Source of the DNA: Podospora pseudocomata
Lineage: Eukaryota > Ascomycota > Sordariomycetes > Sordariales > Podosporaceae
Reading direction: 5' to 3'
Assembly (NCBI RefSeq): GCF_035222375.1
Contig: NC_085887.1
Span: 781,501-845,500, forward strand
Length of the DNA: 64,000 bases
The notes under the pieces were generated by a model. It was not told the DNA's origin. It saw only the letters and a list, made by a program, of their open reading frames with translations, and searched no databases. Below are positions 1 through 10,400 of the stretch, piece after piece (the first letter of the stretch is position 1; every line of letters begins with the position of its first letter). The translations under genes and the position numbers were made by a program.

Positions 1-270
1 GTGGGATTTACAAAGACGTTTCATTTCTTTTATTTTATTTTTGGCTTTCTTTTTTTTCTAGCATAGGATGTGTGTGTGTATTACATATATTTTACTTGCC
101 GTTTCACATTAAAGTTTAGCGGTTAAGCTTTCTGTAGCACCAAAATCTTTTGTTTCTTTTCTGCATCGTACATATTTTGTTATTGTAGCACAGAAAGCAG
201 CTGGCATTGTACATAAGAGTCAAAACTCTATTTGTGGCCTGCTTAAATACCATCACCAAGAAGCAATATA
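1..270. other. 3' flank of the HSM3-like gene
   Basis: AT-rich sequence downstream of the stop codon of the minus-strand gene that ends at 271. It probably holds the 3' untranslated region and polyadenylation signals. No coding feature is supported here. Confidence 0.4.
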
Positions 271-1449
271 TCAACGCAACGGCACCTCCGCAACCGGAGG
301 CATAACCACCCTCAACCACGCCCTCAAGTCATCCGCCTCCTCCGCCACCGTCCGATCCGGCAACGTGTCCAGCGCGGCCCTGAGCATATCATCATGCGGC
401 ACCGCATCCCTCAGCAAACCCTTGACAATCGCCTCCTTGACAGCCGAATACTCGGTTATCCGCATCAAACTGACAAACGCCTCGAAAAAGTCCACCAGGT
501 TGAGGTGCATCAGCGCGTCCCTCTTGTCAACCATCCTCAACGCTGCGTACTGCAGCAACCCCTCTCCTTGTTGGGGAGGGTTAGTGGCCGCGTTTTCATT
601 TCTTGTTGCGCCGTTCATTTCCGTGTCGGAGTCATCATCCGTTAGATGGCCATTGGTGAGGTGGATGGGTGTTGGGGCCAGGATGTTAGATGAAGCGATG
701 GCGTCAATGTTCAAGGCTGCTAAGCGGGGTAGGATACGGAGGGTCCTCCCTTGGGCGAGGGAGAGCTGGGAGGTGTTGTTTGCTGTTCCTGGATGGCGGC
801 CTGAGATGAGGTCGAGGAGGAGGTTGTAGGTGGATGGTTGGTGGAAGATGAGTTTCCAGAGTTCACCCTTGCCGGGGACGCGGCGGAGGACGAGTTCGTG
901 ATGAGAAGGGGTGGTTCCGGTGGTGATTGCTGGGGGTGGTGGGGGTGGTGGACGGGGGCAGTCGATGTCTAGGAGGTCTCCTAGGACTTTGGAGGCTTTT
1001 TGGCCGACTTCTACTTTTGGGGAGGAGAGCCAGGCTGTGAGGAGGGAGGTGACGAGGGAGGGCATGACGGAGAGGATGGCGGCATCGGTGGGGGTTTTGG
1101 CGGCTTTGTGGAGGATGGTCAGGCCTAGGAGTTGGGCTGCTGGGGCGGGGGAGGTGAGGGCTTGGTTGAGGGAGTCTTCGGAGGCAAGCTGGAGGACTTG
1201 GGTGAAGGATATAGGGCGGAGGAGCTTGATGGTCAGGGAGACGATCACGGCTGGGTCGTCGTTGTATTGTTGGAGGATTTGAGTGAGCTTGGGGAGGAGT
1301 GAGGGGATGAGAGGCGGGATGTTGGAGTCTGTGAGCTGAAGCTCAACATCATCGAAGAGCTTGGGGATGATGGCGAGGTTTGGATCTTGAATGAGGTCGT
1401 CAAGATGGTTGTTGAGCTCGTCGAGCCCAGAGATGGGGACGTTATCCAT
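271..1449 (-). CDS. HSM3/PSMD5-like 26S proteasome assembly chaperone
   Basis: Single-exon gene, 392 residues from the ATG at 1449; the frame stays open upstream to 1770 but that part reads as low-complexity 5' sequence and has no counterpart in the family. The protein is an alpha-helical, ARM/HEAT-like chain rich in leucine, with a proline run (about residues 170-176), as expected for the HSM3 N-terminal family (PSMD5 in animals). Family members are base-assembly chaperones of the 19S regulatory particle that bind the Rpt1 C-domain; the yeast gene was first named for a mismatch-repair phenotype. It is divergent from RPC31 with 477 bp between starts. The coding strand is C-rich in the 5' part and G-rich in the 3' part. 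The name rests on overall character, not on a catalytic motif. Confidence 0.72.
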   Translation of the reverse strand: MDNVPISGLDELNNHLDDLIQDPNLAIIPKLFDDVELQLTDSNIPPLIPSLLPKLTQILQQYNDDPAVIVSLTIKLLRPISFTQVLQLASEDSLNQALTSPAPAAQLLGLTILHKAAKTPTDAAILSVMPSLVTSLLTAWLSSPKVEVGQKASKVLGDLLDIDCPRPPPPPPPAITTGTTPSHHELVLRRVPGKGELWKLIFHQPSTYNLLLDLISGRHPGTANNTSQLSLAQGRTLRILPRLAALNIDAIASSNILAPTPIHLTNGHLTDDDSDTEMNGATRNENAATNPPQQGEGLLQYAALRMVDKRDALMHLNLVDFFEAFVSLMRITEYSAVKEAIVKGLLRDAVPHDDMLRAALDTLPDRTVAEEADDLRAWLRVVMPPVAEVPLR

Positions 1450-1926
1450 TGTGATGGGTGTGTGAACTTGCGGGTGAAGAGAGTGATTATTGCTGAGCTG
1501 TGAGAGACAAAAAATGAGGCTATGAGACGACAAGGTGGTGATGATCAAGGCAGCACTTGTGATGACCAAGCTGAGTGGAGGGGTCCAGGCCTTCTGGTAT
1601 TGAAGGTGCGGGGCGCTGGGAGATTCCATGCAGGGGTCATATTTTAGTGGATCTCGGGTGGTACCTGACACCCACCCAGGTGTCTTGGCGAGGCCTGCAG
1701 CTTGCTGATGCCCCGCAGGAACTTTTTTGAAGCTCAATGTCAGCGTTGGACATGCGACCGACTCACTCACTCACTCACTCACTCACTCACTCGGCCAACC
1801 CATTCATCAACCCAACAATACCCATTAATTCGCTTATTATACAGCCTCAGACAACAGCAGCGATTACCAGACCGAAACCACACTTTTTAACCACCCCAAA
1901 GTCACTCTCACAACACCAATACCAAC
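1450..1926. promoter_or_regulatory. Divergent promoter region HSM3-like / RPC31
   Basis: The 477 bp between the two start codons must hold both promoters. A perfect ACTC tetranucleotide run lies inside it. No specific factor site is claimed. Confidence 0.5.
1761..1792. repeat. (ACTC)8 microsatellite
   Basis: Eight uninterrupted copies of a 4-bp unit in the divergent promoter. A shorter array of the same unit occurs at about 38638-38662. Confidence 0.9.
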
Positions 1927-2866
1927 ATGTTCAGAGGCGGGCGAGGAGGTCGTGGCCGTGGCCGCGGCGGTCCCATGATGGGCAACAGGCGCGAGATCGC
2001 ACAAAACAGCGTTCCATGGGCCATTGACCCAAAAGACGGCATCTTCATCGACGGAAAACCCAGTGATACCTACCCAGTATGTTCCACACCTCGACCCTCC
2101 TCACCTGGATGGTGTGTCACCCAAAAAAAAAAAAAAAAAAACCTAACCTTGTAACCCCCTCCAGGTCTGGAACGTCCCAAAACCACCAACCCTCACCAAA
2201 AAAGAAGAGAAACAGCTCGACTACTTCCTCATCTTCCGCGAGCAAGCCCACGACAGCCCTCTCTACACAGAACCCCCTCCGCGATCAAAAGACTCGCGGA
2301 AGCGCGCCTACGGCCAGGCCCAGATCAACTCCCGCTACGCCGACGAGAGCAAGGCGACGATAGACCCCTTCACAGCCATCGAGACGTACAGCAAGCGGTT
2401 CGAGCGCAAGAAGCGCACCCTCCCCGATTTCAGCAACCTCCCTTTCGCCAAGGAGTTCTTCCCAACCGAGCTACACGCGACATTGGACGGTCTTGACGAT
2501 CCAAATGCCGATAGAAAGAGGCGCAGGACAGGGCCCAAGAAGTTGGCCGTGTCCAACATTACGAGCTACGGTGCGGGGGATTTGGATGAGGATGGTGACG
2601 AGGTCAATGGGGAGCCGGACTTCCGTAAGGCTCTGGAGCTGCTCGATAATGTCGAGAAGCTGGATGGAGAGGATGCGTTCTTGTCGGGTGAGGAGGATGA
2701 ATGGGGTAATGAAGATGAGGATAATGAGGATGCGGCGGATGCCGAGGCTGCGGATCAGTACGAGGACGAGTCGGAAGATGATTACAACGCGGAGCAGTAC
2801 TTTGAGAATGACGATGATGATTATGGGGATGACGGGGGTGATGATGGTGGCGAGGGTGTGTTTTAG
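1927..2866 (+). CDS. rpc31: DNA-directed RNA polymerase III subunit RPC31 (RPC7)
   Basis: Two exons, 1927-2076 and 2165-2866, joined in phase 0, give 283 residues. The order is an N-terminal RGG-type tract (residues 2-15), a conserved segment with NSVPWAIDP and a WNVPKPP segment directly after the intron, a basic region, and a long Asp/Glu tail. This is the classic plan of the RPC31 subunit of the Pol III-specific RPC82-RPC34-RPC31 initiation subcomplex, acting in the nucleus. The donor is GTATGT at 2077 and the acceptor CCAG ends at 2164. The intron contains a run of 19 adenines (2123-2141). The coding strand switches from C-rich to G-rich about half way. Confidence 0.86.
2123..2141. repeat. 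A19 homopolymer in RPC31 intron
   Basis: Nineteen consecutive adenines between donor and acceptor of the RPC31 intron. Length polymorphism is expected here. Confidence 0.9.
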
Positions 2867-3343
2867 GCTGGAGGTTTGTGGGGGAGTCTGGGATGAGGGA
2901 GGTGGGACTGGTTTGTTGGTTTTAGGGCGAATGGGAACATTAGGAGTAGGTCATGGTTATCAGAATTATACCCGGTTCTTATTTCACAGTTTTGACTTGA
3001 TGCATTTGTGATGCGGAGGAGATATCATGAAAATCTCTGCCATCTTCATCTCATATACCACCACTAATGGAGCAAAATCGCGGTTTCGTGTTTGATACAG
3101 CAAATTGATGACAACACAGTCAGATGACCTAACCACCTTGTGAACGTGTTGGCACTCCAGACTGTCTCCTTCCCCTTGCACATCCACAACTCACATACAC
3201 CCTTTCTCGGCAACAAAAGCTTTTTTGTCTTTGTACAAGAATATTGCTTTCCCCAAACAAAGTATCTCAACCAATAAACCACCGTGACGCCTGCCCCCTT
3301 CCCTATGCTCTTACAACCCTCCCCCCTGCCAAAAACTCCAGAT
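2867..3343. other. Convergent 3' region RPC31 / NUP49
   Basis: 477 bp between two converging stop codons. It should hold both 3' UTRs. No further feature was seen. Confidence 0.4.
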
Positions 3344-4903
3344 CTAACTCCCATGCCCCATGAAATCCTTGAGCTGCAGCTCCGTAATCCCCTCCTTCAA
3401 CCCCCCAACCTTGCCAGCCACCTTGAGAATGCCCTCCTCGAATTCCCTAAGAACCGCCGCTAGCTCGAGTACATTCTCATCCACCCCGTTCTGCCCAGGG
3501 CGGTTCCCAGCCGCGGCCCTCTGCAGCGCCTCCATCATATTGCCCTGCACGCCGTGAAGATGAACCTCGATCTCGCCCAGGTTCTTTTCAAACCTATTCA
3601 TCATCGTGTCCATCTCATCCGCCGTCTTGCTGAAGAACGTGATCAAATCCGAGTTACTCTCCGCATTGGCGTCGCCCGCTCCGGTAGATCCCCCTTTTGA
3701 CCACAGCCCTGTCTGGTGGTACTGGACCGGAAGCTTGAGGTTGTCGATAGCCTTAAAGGACAGCCTCGCGTTGTCGGCGTCGGTCTTGATCAGCTCGTGG
3801 AGCTGGTTGATGGCGTCAATGTCGCTTTCTAGGGCGCGGTGGGCGCCCTCGGACTTGCGGCTGACGAAGCTGACGTCTGTGGGGATGGCAGAGAGAAGTT
3901 CGCCGTGGGAGGGCAAGAAAGCTTCCACGGCTTCGTAATCCCGGATGCATTTCTGGATCCTATCATCAATGTCGGCGATTTCTTTCTGGAGGGTTTCCTG
4001 GAGGTCGTTGAAGCGGGTGGTGGAGCGGATGTTGGACAGGTCGATGCGGACGCCTGGGACGACGGATTGCTTGGCTGTCTGGCCCATGGTGAGGCCGGGA
4101 ACCTGTTGCTGGGCTGGTTGTTGCATCGTTGACTGGCCGAGGCTGCCGCCGCCGCTGAGGGGAGAGGTGTTAGTACATCTTCATGACCGAGGCGTAGGCT
4201 GGGGAGGACTTACAAAAGTGAGGTGGCTGCGGGAGCATCTGGCTTGGTTCCAAACATACTGGTACCTGTGGTGGTAGATGTGCCTCCAAAAAGGCCTCCT
4301 TGCTGCTGCTGAGGTTGCTGTGGTGTCGCGCCAAAGAGACCACCAGATTGCTGAGGCTGGGTCTGCTGCGTCGTCGCTCCTCCAAACAGGCTCATGGTCT
4401 GAGGCTGTTGCGCAGTCGTCGCGGTGCCACCGCCAAAGAGACCACCGGTTTGTTGCTGCTGTTGAGGTTGAGCTGGCTGTGTTGTGCCTAGCTTGTTCCC
4501 GAATAGACCTCCGGTCTGAGCCTGTGGTGTTGTCGTTGTTTGACCAAGAAGACCTCCGCTCTGCTGAGGCTGCGAAGTTGCTGTCGTGCCGAACAGGGAG
4601 CCGGTTGGCTGCTGTGGTTGAGTCGTCGCCGTGCTGGTACCGCCAAACAGAGATGTCCCTTGCTGGGCGGGCTGGGTCGTGGTTGTTGATCCAAAAAGTC
4701 CACCGCCTGCCGCGGGAGTTTGCTGTGTCGTGCCGCTGCCGCTATGTGGGAACGAGTCAGTCCATCTGCATGTCTCGGCCGGGCAGCAATGCGCCCTGCA
4801 GTATGTAGTCGCAAACAAAGGAAGGGACGGGAACCTACAAAAGATTGGCGCCGCCCGTGTTGATGCTGAGGCCCCCGGGGCCACTAGCTGATCTCCCAAA
4901 CAT
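3344..4903 (-). CDS. nup49: Nucleoporin NUP49 (GLFG nucleoporin, NUP58/45 type)
   Basis: Three exons on the minus strand, 4839-4903, 4214-4741 and 3344-4154, give 467 residues, close to the known fungal size. Residues 1-22 are a short Gly/Ser head. Residues about 22-198 are the FG domain with roughly ten LFG/MFG motifs in Gln/Thr/Pro spacers. Residues about 210-467 form the coiled-coil domain, starting near the conserved GVRIDLSNIRSTTRFNDL segment, that assembles with NSP1 and NUP57 in the central channel of the nuclear pore. Both introns (97 and 59 nt) are phase 2 and split the Phe codon of a Leu-Phe-Gly motif in the same way. The second exon is therefore symmetric (528 nt) and contains nearly the whole FG domain. 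NUP57 is the main alternative, but the Nup54-type helical domain is not seen. Confidence 0.85.
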
Positions 4904-5314
4904 GGCGACGACGGTTTCAACGATGGCAGCGATTGGATAATGGCTGGAATGTAGACTGTCGAGTTGGGTGGATCGAACTGCTCAGGAAGGAATGAATGTC
5001 GACTCGGTGGGCGTGTGTTTAATGTTTCTTCTGCCCCACGAAAATAGAGAGCTCCAAAGGTCGGGTCGTCGCAAGTTGGTTGACCGTTGCACTGTGCGAT
5101 TGTTGACCTCTGCCGCCGCGCAGCAACCAAAAAAAAGAAGCTTGGGCCCCGTCGCGCTTGAGCCGCGCAGAAGCTCCATTCGCGCCTCACCGCCTGCCTA
5201 AAAAGGTGTACCTCACCGGCCCATTAGCTAATGCTCCAAACAACCTTCTTTGGCCATCTCTTGTTTTTGCTTCTTTGACAAAACTGCAACTTTGCTGAAC
5301 ACAACCTAGTCAAC
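4904..5314. promoter_or_regulatory. Divergent promoter region NUP49 / FIP1
   Basis: 411 bp separate the two start codons, so both promoters must lie here. Pyrimidine-rich stretches precede the FIP1 ATG. No specific site is claimed. Confidence 0.5.
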
Positions 5315-6424
5315 ATGTCTTCATCACAGCCCCCCATGGATATCGACGAGGATGAGGACTTTTATGGTGACTCCGATCAGGAGGCCACCCCCGCGACCAC
5401 CACCACTGCCCAACCTGCTGCGACTGCTGCTGCTCCCCCAGCCGCCCCCAAGAACGACAGCAACTCCGATCTAGAGGAAGGCGAAGAGGAAGACGAAGGC
5501 GGCGAGATGGACGAGGACGAGGATAGTGTTTGTACACCTTACATCTTCAGGCTCGGTCCCCAATTGCTAACATTTCCTTCCAGGACATCGACATCATCAC
5601 CGAGAGAAAAGACAACTCCCAGCCCGCCCCTCCACCGTGAGTTCTACCTCCTACCCACCGCTTGCGCCAAAACTGACAATCATCCCAGACAATCCAAATA
5701 CAGCGAGATCCGAAATATTCCCCAACGATCAACAACCGCCCCCGAAGGCGCCCCCCCAAAACAATACCCCTCCGTCCCCCGCGAGGAGTCCCGCCAGCAA
5801 CAACAGACCGAGCTACCCCCTGTGTCAACCTCCAAGATCGATGTCAACGCCATCCCGATCCACAAGCCCACTGGCAAGCCCCTCACACAAGTAAACATCG
5901 ACGAAGACCTCCCAGACAACGACAAGCCCTGGCGCAAACCGGGCACCGATCTGTCGGATTACTTCAACTACGGCTTTGACGAGTTCACCTGGGCTCTCTA
6001 TGCCCAAAAGCAGGAGGCCATGCGCGGGGAGTATAACCAGGATGCTATCGCTCAGAACAACACAAAGATGATGGAAGAGATGACCAAGATGATGATGATG
6101 GGCGGCATGATGCCTGGTGCTGGTGGGCCAGGCGGACCGGGGATGGGTGTTCCTGGCGGTGGTCCTCAAATGCAGGGGATGGATGGTATGGCACCAGAGA
6201 TGCAGGCGATGATGCAGCAGATGATGGCGAGTGGGATGGATCCGAGCCAGATGGGCGATATGAGTGGCATGTTCCAGGGTGGGCAGCAACCTGGTGGTCA
6301 TGGTGGGCAGCAAGGTCAAGGAGGGTTTGGTCAGGGTGGGTTTGGGGGGAATCAAGGGCAGGGTTATGGATATGACCAGCAGATGGGTGGTGGGAGAGGG
6401 AGGGGAAGAAGGGGGAGGTGGTAA
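5315..6424 (+). CDS. fip1: Pre-mRNA polyadenylation factor FIP1
   Basis: Three exons, 5315-5527, 5584-5636 and 5689-6424, give 333 residues. An acidic N-terminus (residues 1-72) is followed by a proline-rich linker and the diagnostic Fip1 motif at about residues 167-197 ([20 protein letters not shown]), which binds the cleavage and polyadenylation machinery. FIP1 tethers poly(A) polymerase to the CPF/CPSF complex in the nucleus. The C-terminus is a Met/Gly/Gln-rich low-complexity tail ending in an RGRGRRGRW tract. The middle exon is only 53 nt. The genomic frame stays open through both introns, so retained introns would give a longer protein. Confidence 0.92.
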   Translation: MSSSQPPMDIDEDEDFYGDSDQEATPATTTTAQPAATAAAPPAAPKNDSNSDLEEGEEEDEGGEMDEDEDSVCTPYIFRLGPQLLTFPSRTSTSSPREKTTPSPPLHREFYLLPTACAKTDNHPRQSKYSEIRNIPQRSTTAPEGAPPKQYPSVPREESRQQQQTELPPVSTSKIDVNAIPIHKPTGKPLTQVNIDEDLPDNDKPWRKPGTDLSDYFNYGFDEFTWALYAQKQEAMRGEYNQDAIAQNNTKMMEEMTKMMMMGGMMPGAGGPGGPGMGVPGGGPQMQGMDGMAPEMQAMMQQMMASGMDPSQMGDMSGMFQGGQQPGGHGGQQGQGGFGQGGFGGNQGQGYGYDQQMGGGRGRGRRGRW

Positions 6425-7475
6425 ATGTGTGTGTGGTGTGAGTGTACGATACCCTTAAAATGGATTACTGGATCAGGATAATGTTATGTCAAGGCAAGGA
6501 GTTATATTGGTACACGTTGTTTCTACATTCAGACTGTGACGCATGTTACTACTCGGTGGGACAAGCATACGGTGGTTTGATGAACCCCTTTACATCTGAT
6601 CGATCCATCATTATAGCTCTCGAATTCATTGATGCTCACCATTGAGCCCATGTCTCTGCACCCCTTATGACAGCTCAGCTTTGTGATCCCGTTTCATGCA
6701 ACATGGTGTTTTATCACAGTGCCGTTGTTTCTTGGCCCCTAGACAAGAGAGTTGATGCACAAATGTGCGTCTTCGCTCCCTCGTCTTGGTGGTCCCGCTT
6801 TATCCACCCCTGATGGAAGACGTCCTACCTACCCAATAATGGAACGGGTTAAGGATGGCAATTCTGGGGTGGAGGAGGGTGATGAAAGAACTGGGGGTAT
6901 TGCTTTGAATGAGGAAAGGTTGGAAGAAGTGGTGGTGTGAGTCGGGGCTGGCGCTGTGGAGAGGTGTGCATGGGGAGAAAAGAAGAAAAATTAGGAGGAA
7001 AATAAGGAAAATAAAAATAGATCATGAAAGGAATCCTGGGCATATTGATTGAGCTCGTGATTGTAATACTTCTACGGAACCTTCAAGCTGAGACTATTTT
7101 GAGAAAAAAAAACCTCAATTATTCGTGTGAAGCTCGGAATATAAACCTAACCAAGACCCTTGATAAACCTCTCTTGCTCACGAATCAGTTTTCCCGAAAA
7201 ATTCAAGTGCTCGTAGAGGTTTGGAGGGGCATTCGCGTGTTCTATTTGCTCCCTGCTCCCTGCTCATGTAAGTGATGGATCCAGTAGTTGTGTAAGTGGT
7301 GTGTTCTGAGCAACTGTATGAGCGGGCGGTGAATCCAGTAAAAGGGGTTGTGAATGGCGACGGTCTGTTCTGGTGCCAGACATACCGTGCCACCAAAGCA
7401 GGTCCAAGACGGTCCGTACTCCTCATGCCACATCCTTTGTCCCTGAGATCAGAATACAAAACCACTCCCACAAGT
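6425..7475. other. Intergenic, FIP1 3' side to 3' end of the large ankyrin gene
   Basis: About 1 kb between converging genes. Short reading frames on both strands show no recognisable domain or splice-supported extension. It is regarded as 3' UTRs plus spacer. Confidence 0.45.
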
Positions 7476-10400
7476 CTAGCGAACTGCCCGCTCTCCCATC
7501 TCCGTATCTGCACTTTTAGCCTTCCCCCACCTAGCCAAAATCCTCCGCAACCTCCCGTGACGTTTCCCCTTCTGCTTAGTCGACGGTGCTTCTGGCTCTA
7601 TTCCACTTACTCTCTCACCGCCAGAAAGAGCTAAGGATATAGTCGATCTCCTTCGCAAAGACCTCGTCCTCCGAGACCGCGCCTCAATCGACCACTCTTC
7701 ACCATCCTCTCGCTCGCTACCCCCAGCTGAATCAACATCGAACCAACCCGGATAGTGGCGGTCCGAGTCTGACCCTCGGTGGCTTCTGCGACCTGCCGAG
7801 CGAGAGCGAGGTTCGGACCGGAAACGGCCCCTTCGTGGATGTTCAAAGGACGAGTCTGTATCGCTTTCCTCCTCAGACATGGACCAGTACGAGCTGCTGA
7901 CGTCGCTCCTCGGTCGTCGTGGGCGGCGTGCTGATCTGTTTGCTTTCTTTCTGCCCATGAGGCAGAGCCCAATGGCCACCAACATTGGTAGTGCAATACA
8001 CATGAAGAGTGTGTTGCCAATACGAGATAGAAAGCGGCGGATCCCAGTCAGAAAGTGGTGGAGCGGGTAGTCAGTGACGTATCTGTCATTCCAACGGCTA
8101 CCACTGAAAGGATTCCGTCTGCTCCGTTGGAGATACCGTTGCCACTTCCACAGGCGACGAAGCCCTGGGATATGGGTGTGAAAGGTGAATGTGCCAAATA
8201 GTTTGGCGTAACCGGGATCGTTGCTGCCGGCAGAGTGCCTAAGCGGTCCAAACCAATTTAACCATCCCCCATGTTGGACAGGTTTGTTCAAAGAGGCTGT
8301 CTTTCCTCGGGACTTTGGCGGTGGCAATTGATGATCAACAGCTGTGGTTTCCTTGTCTGAGTCGTAATCGCCGGTACGTAGTATAACCCCAGTTTGACCG
8401 TCGACACCAGGAGCCTTGTTATCGCCGCCTTGTGCGTCCTTCTTTTTTACAAGGCGACGATATGCCTTCCGAACAGCATCAGACAGGTCGTTCACGTAAA
8501 CTGCTATGATGACTAGTGGTGTGAAGATGGAAGCAGAGATGCCAACTGTGACATGGTCCAATGTTAGCACTCAGTGATTTGTAGACGACAGTTTTTGCGA
8601 GCTTACACAGATAACCGCAAACTTGACCGAGCGGCCACGAGGTTTCTTCTGAGGCCTCATCTTTGGGGAAGATATCGACGTCCAAAGCAAAGAAACTGGC
8701 CATAAAAGATAGCGGCAGCTAGGGTTTCCCATGATTAGTATCAAAATGCCAGGAACAAAGCGCCGGACAACCTACAAAGATGGCTGTCACAATTGTGAAG
8801 AAGAGAATTGTCTGGGCGACTCGTCAGCAAGGACATCATAAGATGGGAACTTGGACCTCACATTTCCCTGTCTCTGCGTTTCTTCCGACCCTTCACGTGA
8901 AAATCGCGCCTCCCAGCCGTTCGCGTGTTTCTGTTTCAAGTCAAGAAGACTTTCCAGCTGTCATTGAAGATTAATAACGACGAAGGCTCTCAGGGCCTTT
9001 TGGCGCCCAAACTCACCAAGGATTGGACTTTTTCGGCCACTTCCAACATGTTTGTGACGACTCGGATGTGACCTTGAACGATGCCGAGGGTCCCATACAT
9101 CAGGTCAGGATGGGTGAGGAGAGCTTTCTGCTTCTTCGTTTCTGGCTTGTTTACCCGGTCGGACGAGGCCGTCGGTCCCCATTCCTCCTGATCTCGCCTT
9201 TTCGCCTCTGGGCCTTTTATCAGTTGTGGTGAGGGTCCTGCCGCCTGTTGTTCAGATTGTCCTTCCTTCCCCTTCCCCTTTAACTCTCCTTGGCTTGAAC
9301 TTCGAGCGAGTTCTCCACCGTTGGAACATTCACCACCTTGTATTGAACTGTCGGTTGGGAGAGTTCCAGTGGCCTGTTGATGGCACAGGACCTCTTGGAA
9401 GTGAACATGCCTAGGTGGCACATCTGACCCAACCTTCGAGGTATCGTTTACTACCGGCCCCTGCCCAAAGGCTCGAAGCAAGTCCCTTACTAAACCTTCA
9501 ATTTCACGGTTCCGCAGCGGCTTATCGGCGTCATCTTCCCCGTCGCTTTCGTCATCTCTCCCTTTCTTAGGATAGAGTAGCAAAAGACTCTGAAGCACCG
9601 TCTCCTGTTGTGACAAAATAGTCTTGATAATGGTTAGCTCATCCTGGATGTCCATAATCTCAATGAGAAGCTTTGTCTCCTCGTCCAGGCGTAAGAGGGA
9701 CTCGATCTCTTTCTTCTTCTTTTTCGGACTGAGGTTTCCCTTCTCTAATCGAGTGGTAATTCGACGAAACTCGTCAAAAAGGAGGTTCTGCTTCTCAGAC
9801 ACACTGTTGATGGAACCTCTGAAGCAATCCTCAAAACGAAACCCTGCAGGCCCCTTCCGCTTGCAAAAGTCAAGGCTTGTTCTGAGAATCAGGTGGAGCA
9901 GGTGTTCGGCCGAGCGGATGAGTGGTCTTTCTTTGTTGCCTCCAAGCTCGGCCATTAGGGCCTTCATGAGATCGTAAGACTCGTCTCCATTCCATGTGGT
10001 TGGAAAGCTCGTGATGACGGTCCCTTTGATCGGGGTCAGTAGGCTATACCATGTAGCGTGTTGGCAGACGTACCGTTATGGAGAATCCACACCCACAGCT
10101 GATCAACCATGATGATGGGTCTGTCCTTGGCCTTGTCGCATGCCTTTGTGTCCTTGGCCCATTTATAAGCAACCTGACTCTTGTCTCTTGTCTCAGTCGA
10201 GCTTAGCATGTAATAAGAAAACTGATCCAGCGTGCGGCGACAATGCACAGGCTTGGGCGAGCGTAAGTAGCCGTCTAACAGAAGCGATTGATTGCTAACA
10301 GGCATGGCATTCCGAAGCAGTTTGGCAGCATCCTTGAACGGGCTACTGGGCGTGGAATAATATGAAGAAGAGACTGTGCTTCTTCTCTTAGCATGCCTTG

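Noticed and set aside
1450-1770. Upstream extension of the HSM3-like frame to 499 residues
   Set aside because: The extra residues read as low-complexity 5' sequence, and the ATG at 1449 begins the family-like helical domain.
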